Positions 1 to 8,498 of a stretch of DNA of 64,000 nucleotides are shown here, piece by piece. The translations under genes and the position numbers were made by a program. The stretch's first letter is position 1. The number at the start of each line of letters is the position of its first letter. Source of the DNA: an uncultured Acetatifactor sp. (lineage in GTDB: Bacteria; Bacillota; Clostridia; Lachnospirales; Lachnospiraceae); assembly GCA_944383825.1 (NCBI GenBank), contig CALWRA010000006.1, forward strand, positions 1-64,000. The letters run 5' to 3'. The notes under the pieces were generated by a model. That model was not told where the DNA came from and did not search any database. It saw only the letters and a list, made by a program, of their open reading frames with translations.

Positions 1-54
1 TTTGTTATCCAGCGGATCATCCGGTATCTCATCTACACGATAGATAAAATTCAC
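1..54 (-). CDS. Possible 5' end of a minus-strand gene (partial)
   Basis: Reading leftwards from a GTG at 54 gives 18 open codons that run off the window edge. An AGGA lies about 8 nt before the GTG, giving a weak ribosome site. The protein start has charged, ordinary composition, but is too short to assign. It may equally be chance open frame. Confidence 0.2.
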   Translation of the reverse strand, partial: MNFIYRVDEIPDDPLDNK

Positions 55-112
55 CCTATAATTCCTAATTATCGTTACCAAATTAAAATAAAATAAAAAT
101 TTTTTCGGCAGG

Positions 113-149
113 CCCCTTTACCTAGCGGCAAATTAGGTGAAGGGGTTTT
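113..149 (+). terminator. Intrinsic terminator
   Basis: A 12-bp stem (113-124 with 134-145, one G-T pair) with a 9-nt loop is followed by TTTTCTTTT. It ends transcription coming from the left of the window on the plus strand. Confidence 0.75.
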
Positions 150-180
150 CTTTTGTTCAAAAATATTCCCCTTTTACTGC

Positions 181-575
181 ACTTTGACAACTTCATATCT
201 GTGTATCAGGCACACATCCGACCGGCCGGAGAGCCGGAAAGCACAAGTCAGGGTACGCCATGATGGATAAGTGCGAAAAGAACCACTCTATCTTGAGCGG
301 GAAATATCTGTGGCTTTACTGCCCGTGGTGGGGCAGGATGCGATGATACCGGTCGGAGATAATGATACTTCCAGTGATGGCCCGCATAAGTGGCGGGAAA
401 ATGCACACCCACGTTTGAGAAAGAATGTGGGCGGCTTTTATGATGCCTGCTTACCGGCAGGATGCCTGATGCACTTTTTTAAGCAGTAGAGATCATGGGC
501 TGGATGGAAGCTTATTTTTGTTAATAAAAAGCCAAAACGATACCTTCCAGCCTGTTCCTGTGCTGCTTTATGGCA
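181..575 (+). other. Non-coding stretch with many hairpins upstream of the helicase
   Basis: No convincing gene lies in this stretch. A 72-codon frame (271-489) has no ribosome site and unusual composition. The sequence holds a chain of short perfect hairpins: 222-226/233-237, 319-324/331-336, 381-385/393-397, 408-412/427-431 and 446-450/457-461. A longer stem pairs 498-503 with 547-552. A run of six T follows at 475-480. Such dense local pairing suggests a structured leader or a small RNA of the mobile element. I do not recognise it as a known RNA class. A TTGACA at 184-189 could be a -35 box but has no good -10 partner. Confidence 0.4.
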
Positions 576-601
576 CTAAGAAATTTTAGGAGGCGTAACA
601 A

Positions 602-2611
602 ATGGCGAAAAGTGCAGAAGAATTATTGATTTATTTATTTGATGAGATTTTACCGAAACATGGGATGAACCTGCGAGTGAAGCAGAAAGAGCTTTCCCTG
701 GAGATGCTCCGGGCTTTGCGGGAAAACAAGCTAGCTTTATGTGAGGCAGAGGTGGGGACAGGAAAAACCCACGCATATATCCTTGCGCTGACGGTACATA
801 ACATATATTCAAACAAAAAGGCTCCGGCGGTCATATCCACGTCAACCATAGCCTTGCAGAAAGCATTGACGGAGGAATATATACCGCAGATATCCGGCAT
901 CCTTTTGGAACACCATGTTATCGACAGACCCTTATCCTTTGTGGTGCGAAAAGGAAAACGCCATTATGTCTGTGACTACAGACTAAAGATATATGAGACA
1001 TCTATCAAAAATTTGCAAAGGGAAGCGGATGCCGATTTAATACTGGAACTGGCAAGATTGGGGGAACCGGGGGACGGCAGGATTGACCTGGACAATTCAA
1101 CGCTGACATCTTATGTAAAGGGCAGAATCAATGTGCTTCGCTGTAATCAGTCGTGTCCGTATTTTCTTTTATGCAGATTTATGATTTTGAAGAAGGAGTG
1201 TATGACGGGCAGCTTTGATTTCCAGATTGCGAACCACAATTATATCCTTGCCGATCTGATTGGACAGAGGCAGGGGAAAAAACCTCTTTTCCCGGGATAT
1301 GGGGCAATGGTGTTTGACGAGTCCCACAAGCTGCTAGATGCCGCAAGACAGATGTACAGTACAGTCTGGGACGAGCAGGATGCGGAAACTATCGTGACTT
1401 TGAGTGAAGGGAACAGAAGGGCTGCGGTTGTGGACGAGCTTATTGTATTGCGAGGGCAGTTTGCGGAATATAACAGAAAAATTTTTGGCAGACTGGCGGG
1501 AGATTTAGCAGGAAACCACACCAGGGAGGGAAGCAGGAGTGAAATCGTAATAAGGTCCGTGGAAAAAATCCATATGAGGAACATGGCAAAGGCTTTAGAG
1601 CAGCTTCCCTTGTCCTATCAGGAAAACGGTGGGCAGAAAATGCGCCTGCAAAGCCTGAAAAAGCGTTGTCAGGAGCTGGCGGACAAGCTGACCGTGTTCT
1701 TAAACAGTGATAATTACATCTGCTGGATGGAAAAGAGGGAGAATGGCAGGCTTGCCCTGTGTGCGGTTCCCATGGAGCTGGAACAAGTTTTATTCCGTGA
1801 CTTATGGAGCAGGCAGATACCGGTCATTGTCACCTCTGGCACAATGTCAGTCCGGGAAAATTTCACTCATTTTAAAAGAACGACAGGGATTTCCTTTGCG
1901 TCTCAGTCCAGGATTATGGAAACCAGCAAGCCTTCGCCCTTTGATTTTCAGAGTAATGGTCTGCTCTATATACCGGAGCGTATGCCCTTTCCGAATATCC
2001 GGGATAACAGATACATACAGGCGGCCATGGAGGAAATCATTCAGATTGTGTCCGCCACTCATGGGCATACCCTGATTCTTTTTACATCCTATTGGCTCAT
2101 GGAGAGGGTGTTTTATGGTCTGAAGGAGCAGCTTTCTGATTATCCGCTGTTTCTCATGGGCAGAGGCAGACTGGACGTGATAAGGAAATTTAGAAGAAGC
2201 GGAAACGGAGTGTTGTTTGCCAGTGACAGTGCCGGAGAGGGGATTGACCTTGCAGGAGATATCCTTTCCAGCTTGATTGTGGTAAAACTGCCGTTTCCTG
2301 TGCCGGATCCGGTTATGGAATACCAGAGAAACCAGTATGATGATTTTGATTTATACCGCAGGGAAATCATTATTCCGGAAATGCTGATTAAGCTAAGGCA
2401 GTGGTTCGGGCGCGGTATCCGCAGGGAAAAGGACACGGCGGTATTTTCCATTTTAGACAGCAGGGCATCCCTGCGTGGCAGATACCGGGCAGAGATTTTG
2501 AATACCCTGCCGGCCATGCCGGTCACGGACAGGCTCATGGACGTGGCAGACTTTATTATCAGCAAGAAAGCAGACAGTTATTTTATGGATAAGGAGCGGG
2601 AAGAAGAATGA
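602..2611 (+). CDS. DinG/XPD-type ATP-dependent DNA helicase of the mobile element
   Basis: A 669-residue superfamily 2 helicase of the DinG/XPD kind, expected to unwind DNA 5' to 3'. Walker A is GTGKT at about residues 52-56. The Walker B box reads DESH near 240. Motif VI is in the segment FGRGIRREKD near 602. Cysteines near residues 123, 181, 185 and 191 are placed like the four ligands of the iron-sulfur cluster in XPD/DinG helicases. AGGAGG precedes the ATG by 8 nt. It lies beside three serine recombinases, so it probably supports replication or processing of the element rather than housekeeping repair. Its glutamate-rich Walker A context (EAEVGTGKT) differs from the common EAGTGTGKS of chromosomal DinG. 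Confidence 0.85.
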   Translation: MAKSAEELLIYLFDEILPKHGMNLRVKQKELSLEMLRALRENKLALCEAEVGTGKTHAYILALTVHNIYSNKKAPAVISTSTIALQKALTEEYIPQISGILLEHHVIDRPLSFVVRKGKRHYVCDYRLKIYETSIKNLQREADADLILELARLGEPGDGRIDLDNSTLTSYVKGRINVLRCNQSCPYFLLCRFMILKKECMTGSFDFQIANHNYILADLIGQRQGKKPLFPGYGAMVFDESHKLLDAARQMYSTVWDEQDAETIVTLSEGNRRAAVVDELIVLRGQFAEYNRKIFGRLAGDLAGNHTREGSRSEIVIRSVEKIHMRNMAKALEQLPLSYQENGGQKMRLQSLKKRCQELADKLTVFLNSDNYICWMEKRENGRLALCAVPMELEQVLFRDLWSRQIPVIVTSGTMSVRENFTHFKRTTGISFASQSRIMETSKPSPFDFQSNGLLYIPERMPFPNIRDNRYIQAAMEEIIQIVSATHGHTLILFTSYWLMERVFYGLKEQLSDYPLFLMGRGRLDVIRKFRRSGNGVLFASDSAGEGIDLAGDILSSLIVVKLPFPVPDPVMEYQRNQYDDFDLYRREIIIPEMLIKLRQWFGRGIRREKDTAVFSILDSRASLRGRYRAEILNTLPAMPVTDRLMDVADFIISKKADSYFMDKEREEE

Positions 2612-2687
2612 GATTGGCGAGATTTCAGGTCATAAGACAATCCATATTTTGCATAAGATAGAAGAAACGGAGGAATATAGCAGTTCT

Positions 2688-2972
2688 ATGAGGAAACTAC
2701 AGGATATGAAAGATGCTCAGTGTGAAGATATCCAAAAAACAGATATCATGGAAGTGAAAAAGGGAGATTTATTGGATATTGACACGGTCGCTATCGATAA
2801 AACGCATCCCGTAGAGAAGAAATTGGAAGAATTTGTATCAGGTAACGATGGAGATTTATCAACGCACTTGAATGAGGGATATGTGGTCAGGGTGCATTTC
2901 AGCAAGGACGATTATTCCGCAACAGATGCGCTGAGACATTATCTGAAGCAAATTGCAGAGTTAAAATATTAA
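2688..2972 (+). CDS. Small mobile-element protein, DUF6870-like
   Basis: A 94-residue acidic protein with the pattern DIDTVAID...HPVEKKLEEFV...GYVVRVHFS, which resembles the DUF6870 family carried by many Firmicute mobile elements. That family has no known function. The start is uncertain. The ATG at 2688 fits the family length, but the nearest GGAGG (2669-2673) is 14 nt away. A TTG at 2649 would add 13 residues, and the frame stays open further upstream, out of phase with the end of the helicase gene. It lies between the helicase and the recombinases, where a regulator or directionality factor would be plausible, but nothing in the sequence proves this. Confidence 0.6.
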   Translation: MRKLQDMKDAQCEDIQKTDIMEVKKGDLLDIDTVAIDKTHPVEKKLEEFVSGNDGDLSTHLNEGYVVRVHFSKDDYSATDALRHYLKQIAELKY

Positions 2973-3096
2973 AAAGGATTCGACAAATACAGAAAGTTAT
3001 GTTAATCTAAAGACAGGATTGAAAAGCGGATTCCTGGCTTTAGCATGATATTTGTGAGACTTCTTATTAGCGAATATAAAGTCAGGAGCGATGCAA

Positions 3097-4752
3097 ATGG
3101 ATAACAAAAAAATTTATGATACTGGTCTCTATCTGCGTCTGTCCAAAGATGATGCAGATGTGGACGGCAATAAAAAAACAGAGAGCAACAGTATCAGCAG
3201 TCAAAGAGATATTTTAAGAGCATACGTTCAAAGCCATGAAGATTTGCGGATTTATGATATTTACATTGATGATGGCTATTCGGGAGCGAATTTTGAAAGA
3301 CCGGAATTTGAGAGAATGATGGCAGATGTTCGTGCCGGAAAAGTGAACTGTGTGTTAGTAAAAGATTTGTCAAGATTTGGACGAGATTATATAGAAGCCG
3401 GGCGGTTGATACAAAAGACCTTCCCGGCTTTAAATGTGCGCTTTATTGCGGTTACAGATGGTTTTGACAGCCTGTATGCAGACAATACAGACAGCAGCTT
3501 GATATTGCCAATTAAAAACTTTGTAAATGACAGCTATTGCAGAGATATATCTATGAAGGTCAAGGCACAGCAGAAAGTAAAGCGCATGGAAGGAAAATGT
3601 ATCGGTGCATTTACTGCTTATGGTTATAAGAAGAACCCGGAGGATAAGAACAGCCTGGTTGTTGATGAATATGCTGCAGATATTGTAAGGAAAATTTTTG
3701 CATGGAAGGTAGCAGGAATGAGTATGGCAGCAATCGCAGAAAAACTGAATACCACAGGCGTCTTATCACCACTGGAATATAAAAAATTCCTTGGTATGAA
3801 GTATTATACGGGATTTGAAGGTTCCTCTGCAGCAAAATGGGCGGCGACATCTGTGAAACGCATTTTAGTGAATCCAGTATACATCGGAACTATGGTGCAG
3901 GGAAAACAGGAGAAAGTAAATTATAAGGTAAAAAAGAGAATCAATAAACCGCAGGAAGAATGGATTTGTGTAAAAAATACCCATAAGGCCATTATATCAG
4001 AATTTGAATTTTTAACAGTCCAGGAGCTATTGAAATATGATGGGCGGGCTTCAGGCAACTCAGATAAGGCTAATTTGTTCAGTGGTGTTTTGATGTGCGC
4101 AGATTGTAAAGCCCCGATGATAAAAAGAGTAAATACCTATAAAGGGAAAAAGAAAGTATTTTTTATCTGTCAGACTAAAAATAAGTCCATGGGATGCAGC
4201 AGACACAGTATAGAGGAGGAGACGTTAAAAAAAATTGTATTTAAGGAGATTAAAAAATTCCTTGAATTGATGGCATCCTATTCGGAAGTTGCCGAGTATT
4301 TAGAGCAGATGAATGTCAATTATGAACAGGTGGTTGAATATGATTCACAGATAGCAGCACTCCAGGCAGAATATAACAGATATTATGAGCTGAAGAGCAG
4401 TCTGTTTGCCGACTTAGAGGAAGGGCTGATTGATAAAAAGGAATTTGACGAATTTTATAATTTATATGAAAGAAAATGCAGTGATTTGGAAAGTGCCATG
4501 GCTGCACAGAAGAAAATGATCAAAGATATGTTTCAGAATGGTGTTGTGGCAAAATCACAGCTCGTAAAGATTAAAGAAACATTGGAGCTTCAAGAACTGA
4601 GCAGAGAACTGCTGGTAACAACAGTCCGTAAAATATATGTTCATGAGGACAAAAGACTAGACATAGAGTTTCGATTTTCTAATGAAATGGATAAATTAGC
4701 TGTTATGAACCGGATGTATCACGAAAAAAACTCCATGCAGGAGGTGATATAA
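3097..4752 (+). CDS. Large serine recombinase, first of three
   Basis: A 551-residue large serine recombinase. The catalytic serine is S16 in LYLRLSKDD. The resolvase domain continues through VKDLSRFGRDY. The central recombinase domain is followed by a zinc-ribbon segment (CADC...CQ...GC) near residues 330-368, then a coiled-coil C-terminus. I chose the ATG at 3097 because AGGAG (3084-3088) lies 8 nt before it; an ATG at 3091 is too close. The stop codon directly abuts the ATG of the next recombinase, so the two are probably co-translated. Such enzymes join and excise element ends at attachment sites. Confidence 0.93.
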   Translation: MDNKKIYDTGLYLRLSKDDADVDGNKKTESNSISSQRDILRAYVQSHEDLRIYDIYIDDGYSGANFERPEFERMMADVRAGKVNCVLVKDLSRFGRDYIEAGRLIQKTFPALNVRFIAVTDGFDSLYADNTDSSLILPIKNFVNDSYCRDISMKVKAQQKVKRMEGKCIGAFTAYGYKKNPEDKNSLVVDEYAADIVRKIFAWKVAGMSMAAIAEKLNTTGVLSPLEYKKFLGMKYYTGFEGSSAAKWAATSVKRILVNPVYIGTMVQGKQEKVNYKVKKRINKPQEEWICVKNTHKAIISEFEFLTVQELLKYDGRASGNSDKANLFSGVLMCADCKAPMIKRVNTYKGKKKVFFICQTKNKSMGCSRHSIEEETLKKIVFKEIKKFLELMASYSEVAEYLEQMNVNYEQVVEYDSQIAALQAEYNRYYELKSSLFADLEEGLIDKKEFDEFYNLYERKCSDLESAMAAQKKMIKDMFQNGVVAKSQLVKIKETLELQELSRELLVTTVRKIYVHEDKRLDIEFRFSNEMDKLAVMNRMYHEKNSMQEVI

Positions 4753-6456
4753 ATGGCAAGGACGAAGAAAAGATACTTGGAAATGCCGACAGAGACAGAA
4801 ATTATGGAAGTGCCGGTTGTAAAGTACTCTGTTGGAATATACAGCCGATTATCAGTAAATCATGATGACAGAAAATCCGAATCTATAGAAAATCAGATAG
4901 AAATAATCCGCCAGTATATTACCTCTGAAAACAGTAATCCGAAAAAAAAGCAGATATTTGAAATTTATGATACCTACATAGATCGGGGAATTTCAGGCAC
5001 TTCCTTTGAAAGAGAAGGATTTGACAGGCTGATGGAGGATATAAGAAAGCATAACGTGAACTGCATTATTGTAAAGGATTTATCGAGATTTGGCAGAGAT
5101 TATTTAGAAACGGGAAATTATATAGAAAAAATATTACCGTTTTTAGGGGTTCGGTTTATAGCGGTTACAGATGGATTTGATTCCATGTCTGAAAATGTTT
5201 CGGAAAAAAAACTGGCAATGAACATTAGGAATCTTGTAAATGATATGTATGCAAAGGACATATCAAAAAGAGTTATGGCGGCAAGGAAAATTGCCGCCGG
5301 GAGAGGTGCGTTTATCGGAAGTATCACACCTTATGGATATACTGCGAAAGAAATAAACGGAATAAGGAAACTGGTAATTCATTCCGGAAATGCGGAGATT
5401 GTACGTTATCTTTTTGAAAGCTATGCATCCGGCATTTCTTGGGGCGAAATGGTATCATGCCTTTATCAGAAGAAAGTGCATAGAATCAGCGATTACAATA
5501 AATATGGCCATACATATTGGGAAAAAGGAGAGATACTTCATCAGTGGAATTCAAGTGTTATCATGGGTGTGTTATCAAATCCGGTATACACAGGCAAGCT
5601 CGTGCAATGCAGGAAAAAATCCCGATTACAGGAGGGAGAGAAAGGAAACCGCTATACTGGAGAAAATGAATGGATTACAGTAGAAAACAGCCACGAACCA
5701 ATCGTAGAGCAGGAATTGTTTGAGAAGGTAAATGCGAGATTGAAAAAAACGGAGGAGAGGTCTGCTGATACGAGAAAATCCGGAAAGAGTGCTGTGGCGG
5801 ACGATGAAAATATTTTCCGCCATATTCTTTACTGTGGGAACTGTGGTGGTAAAATGCGCGCAACATATTACCAGAGCAGGGTGAATGGAAAAAAGAGTTA
5901 TTCGTATCATTGCCGGAGAGCCTATTATATTGATGGCAGAAGATGCTCTAAAAATTACATAAAAGAAGAACAGCTTGAACGCTGCTGTTTAGAGCAGATG
6001 AAGCGGATTTTGAAAGAACAGAAGCTTTCTTCCAAGACTCTGACAGATATGAACAATTTAGAATGTGAAAAAAAGAAGGCAGCTTATCTGGAAGAACAAA
6101 ATAAAATCATGCAGGAGAGACAGAAACTCAGTGTGCAGGCAGCAACTTTGTATATGCAGCATAAAGAAGGCTGTGTAAGCGTTCAGGAGTATTTTTCTTT
6201 TCGGGAAAACAGAGCTGAGTATGAGAATTTTTATGAGAAGAGAATGGAGGAATTAAAGCGGAAAATAAGAAAGAGTGAAATAAGGGCAGAGGAACAGAAT
6301 AAGTTCTTGCGTTCCCTGCAGAAAGCAAAAGGATGTAAAAAACTAAATATTCAGCTGATAGAGTCTTTGATAGAGAAGATTACTGTTTCACCGGATGGAG
6401 CGATAGATATCCAGTTCCAGTTTAAAAATGAAGTTGGGGGTGAAGGAGATGCCTGA
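4753..6456 (+). CDS. Large serine recombinase, second of three
   Basis: A 567-residue large serine recombinase. The catalytic serine is S34 in IYSRLSVNHDD, within an N-terminus about 18 residues longer than in its neighbours. The segment VKDLSRFGRDYLE completes the active-site region. A zinc ribbon follows (CGNCGGKM... and a later C...C pair), then a lysine/glutamate-rich coiled coil. AGGAGG lies 7 nt before the ATG, inside the end of the previous gene. The three recombinases differ clearly in sequence, so they are not a recent triplication. Confidence 0.93.
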   Translation: MARTKKRYLEMPTETEIMEVPVVKYSVGIYSRLSVNHDDRKSESIENQIEIIRQYITSENSNPKKKQIFEIYDTYIDRGISGTSFEREGFDRLMEDIRKHNVNCIIVKDLSRFGRDYLETGNYIEKILPFLGVRFIAVTDGFDSMSENVSEKKLAMNIRNLVNDMYAKDISKRVMAARKIAAGRGAFIGSITPYGYTAKEINGIRKLVIHSGNAEIVRYLFESYASGISWGEMVSCLYQKKVHRISDYNKYGHTYWEKGEILHQWNSSVIMGVLSNPVYTGKLVQCRKKSRLQEGEKGNRYTGENEWITVENSHEPIVEQELFEKVNARLKKTEERSADTRKSGKSAVADDENIFRHILYCGNCGGKMRATYYQSRVNGKKSYSYHCRRAYYIDGRRCSKNYIKEEQLERCCLEQMKRILKEQKLSSKTLTDMNNLECEKKKAAYLEEQNKIMQERQKLSVQAATLYMQHKEGCVSVQEYFSFRENRAEYENFYEKRMEELKRKIRKSEIRAEEQNKFLRSLQKAKGCKKLNIQLIESLIEKITVSPDGAIDIQFQFKNEVGGEGDA

Positions 6457-8038
6457 TAATAAACTTGCAGGATACTACCGTCTTTCTGTGGAGGATGATG
6501 ACATTAAGGTGGAAAGCAACAGTATTACAAATCAGAGACGGTTGATTAAGAGATATATTTCAGAGCATCCAGAGCTTTCCTGTTATGAATACTGCGAATT
6601 TTATGATGATGGCGTCTCGGGAACAACAATGGACAGGCCAGGTCTGCAGGCTATGCTTGAAAAAATAAAACAAAATGAAATCAAATGTGTCATTGTGAAA
6701 GACCTGTCACGGTTCTCAAGGGATTACATCGAATTAGGTACTTACATGGAGCAGATTTTCCCATTTATGGGTATCCGTTTTATCTCTGTCGCGGAACATT
6801 ATGACAGTAAGGATTATATAGGGAAAACGGCTGATATTGATATCGGCTTTCAAAGTCTGCTGGCAGACTTTTACTGCAAGGACGTTTCTGAAAAAGTGAG
6901 AAGCTCTGTAATGGCAAAGAAAAATCAAGGCAAATATGCAACGGGAAATACACCTTTTGGATATGTGAAGAATGAGGACAACCGGAAGGAATTACTGATT
7001 GTGCCGGAGGAAGCCGAAGTAATCCGACATATTTTTGAACTGTCTTTGTCAGGGCAGAATTTGACGCAGATATGCAGAACATTGAATGATGAGAAAGTGC
7101 CTACACCGCTGGAATACAAAAATAAAAGAAAGAAACAGAACCGAAAGGAATTGCAACAGGAACATAAATACTGGCAGCCGGGAACCGTAAGAGCAATACT
7201 GACAAATGAAAGCTATCTTGGCAGCATGGTTTATAACAAATCTGTTCAAGCGCAAGTGGGCGGAAGCCGGGCAATTATAAAACCGAGGGAAGAATGGAAG
7301 GTATATAAAAATCATCATTCCGCTATCATCAGCAAAGAAGTGTTTGATAAGGTGCAGGAAAAGTTTTTCTGCAAAAAAGCAATGGTAAGGAAGTCTGTTC
7401 AATATGCACTGAAGGGAAAGGTGTATTGCGAATATTGCCATCGCAGGCTAAGAATTATGAAACTGGCAGGTGACAGATTGTTTTATTATTGTCCGAATCA
7501 AAAGCTGAATAGTAATAATAAATGTCTCTCCGGAAGCGTTAGTAATGAGGTATTAGAGAAAATTATATTGGAAGAAATTAAGGTGCAGATAACAAAACTG
7601 GCAGACTTGGCGAGCGTCAGAAAGGAAGCTGTAGAGGAACAACGCATAAGCACCAGGAAAGCAGATAAAGAAGTGAAGCGTGTAGAAGCAGAAATAACAA
7701 AACTGACAGCGAGCAAGGCTGGCTTGCTGGAGGCATATCATGCGGGTAATTATACGAAAGAGCAGTATATGGAATACCGCAGGCAGCTGGAACAGCAGAT
7801 TTCTGAAAAACGGATGCAGCAGGAGAAGATAAAGAAGAAGTCAGATACTCGTAATAATTTATTGTGTGCAGATACAAGGGATTATGAGAGCTTCCTGCGA
7901 TATGCCAATTTTGGGACACTTACAAAAGAAATGGCGGATGTATTTACGGAAGCGATAGAAATAAGTAATGAGAAAACCATCAACATTTATTGGAAATTTA
8001 ATAATAACGCCAGTCCACGAAGCTTCAAGGAAAAATGA
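6449..8038 (+). CDS. Large serine recombinase, third of three
   Basis: A 529-residue large serine recombinase with catalytic S13 in GYYRLSVEDDD, the conserved VKDLSRFSRDYIE segment, a zinc ribbon (CEYC...CPNQ...KC near residues 330-360) and a long coiled coil. I chose the ATG at 6449, preceded by GGTGAAGGAG. It overlaps the previous gene by 8 nt, so translation is probably coupled. As the last gene before the chromosomal flank it sits where an element's integrase is usually found. Which of the three performs integration cannot be told from sequence. One or two may be partners in a heteromeric complex, as the ccrA/ccrB pair of SCC elements suggests. Confidence 0.93.
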   Translation: MPDNKLAGYYRLSVEDDDIKVESNSITNQRRLIKRYISEHPELSCYEYCEFYDDGVSGTTMDRPGLQAMLEKIKQNEIKCVIVKDLSRFSRDYIELGTYMEQIFPFMGIRFISVAEHYDSKDYIGKTADIDIGFQSLLADFYCKDVSEKVRSSVMAKKNQGKYATGNTPFGYVKNEDNRKELLIVPEEAEVIRHIFELSLSGQNLTQICRTLNDEKVPTPLEYKNKRKKQNRKELQQEHKYWQPGTVRAILTNESYLGSMVYNKSVQAQVGGSRAIIKPREEWKVYKNHHSAIISKEVFDKVQEKFFCKKAMVRKSVQYALKGKVYCEYCHRRLRIMKLAGDRLFYYCPNQKLNSNNKCLSGSVSNEVLEKIILEEIKVQITKLADLASVRKEAVEEQRISTRKADKEVKRVEAEITKLTASKAGLLEAYHAGNYTKEQYMEYRRQLEQQISEKRMQQEKIKKKSDTRNNLLCADTRDYESFLRYANFGTLTKEMADVFTEAIEISNEKTINIYWKFNNNASPRSFKEK

Positions 8039-8039
8039 G

Positions 8040-8237
8040 GATAAAAAAGCTTATAAATTCTACGGCAGCTACTTGACAGGAACGGGGATTGTGAGGGGCA
8101 ATGATTTGTTTTTATACGGAGAGAAGGTAAAGGCATATTTGAGAAACGGCGCAAGACCTATACGGGGAGAGTCAGAATATCCGAATGAACGTGTTGGCTT
8201 TGGCGCATTGTGCGTAGTAGACAGTCTGCCGTTGTAA
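8040..8237 (+). pseudogene. Possible 3' remnant of a gene interrupted by the element
   Basis: An open frame continues without a start or ribosome site from within the end of the third recombinase to a TAA at 8235-8237. Its last 65 codons have normal protein composition (glycine, tyrosine, few rare residues). This fits the C-terminal part of a host gene cut by integration, with the other part at the unseen left end. I do not recognise the protein. It could also be a chance open frame. Confidence 0.35.
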
Positions 8238-8258
8238 AGATTATTCTTATATGCAATG

Positions 8259-8300
8259 AATGCTTAAGAAATCTGAAGGGGCTTCTTAAGCATTGTTTTT
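8259..8300 (+). terminator. Intrinsic terminator after the gene remnant
   Basis: A perfect 12-bp stem (8259-8270 with 8283-8294) with a 12-nt loop is followed by GTTTTT. It ends transcription from the element and the remnant before the sugar-uptake locus. Confidence 0.85.
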
Positions 8301-8409
8301 GCTGTTGTTCACCAATCCCCTGGGCAGTTGCGGCGGCATGTGTGGAAGAAGAAAAGCTCTTTGGGAAAATTGAATAGAAAAAACAAAATTTTTTGGTTAT
8401 ATTGGCAGA

Positions 8410-8457
8410 TTGCTTCTCTTTTCTGAAAATGATACTATTATCTCGGACAATCGCTTG
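8410..8457 (+). promoter_or_regulatory. Promoter and operator of the LacI-type regulator
   Basis: TTGCTT (8410-8415), a 17-bp spacer and TACTAT (8433-8438) form a sigma-A type promoter. CAATCGCTTG (8448-8457) follows, matching the LacI-family half-palindrome CAANCGNTTG. The same box recurs before the binding-protein gene, so the regulator probably represses both units. Confidence 0.6.
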
Positions 8458-8498
8458 CGCACAAGAGCGCGGCGGTTGGTCAGGAATGGAGATAATGT

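Larger units (their letters stand above)
1..8040 (+). mobile_element. Right-hand end of an integrative mobile element (probable ICE)
   Basis: This stretch carries a DinG-type helicase, a small DUF6870-like protein and three adjacent large serine recombinases, a combination typical of the terminal module of some Firmicute integrative elements. The recombinase genes are visibly richer in A+T and in AGA/ATA codons than the genes from 8.5 kb onwards. The right boundary is placed after the last recombinase, because the next sequence is an open frame without a start, followed by ordinary chromosomal genes. The left end and any conjugation genes lie outside the window, so calling it conjugative is an inference. 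The exact attachment core could not be identified without the other end. Confidence 0.6.

Noticed and set aside
271-489. A 72-codon frame before the helicase
   Set aside because: No ribosome site, and it overlaps a chain of hairpins; protein composition is odd.
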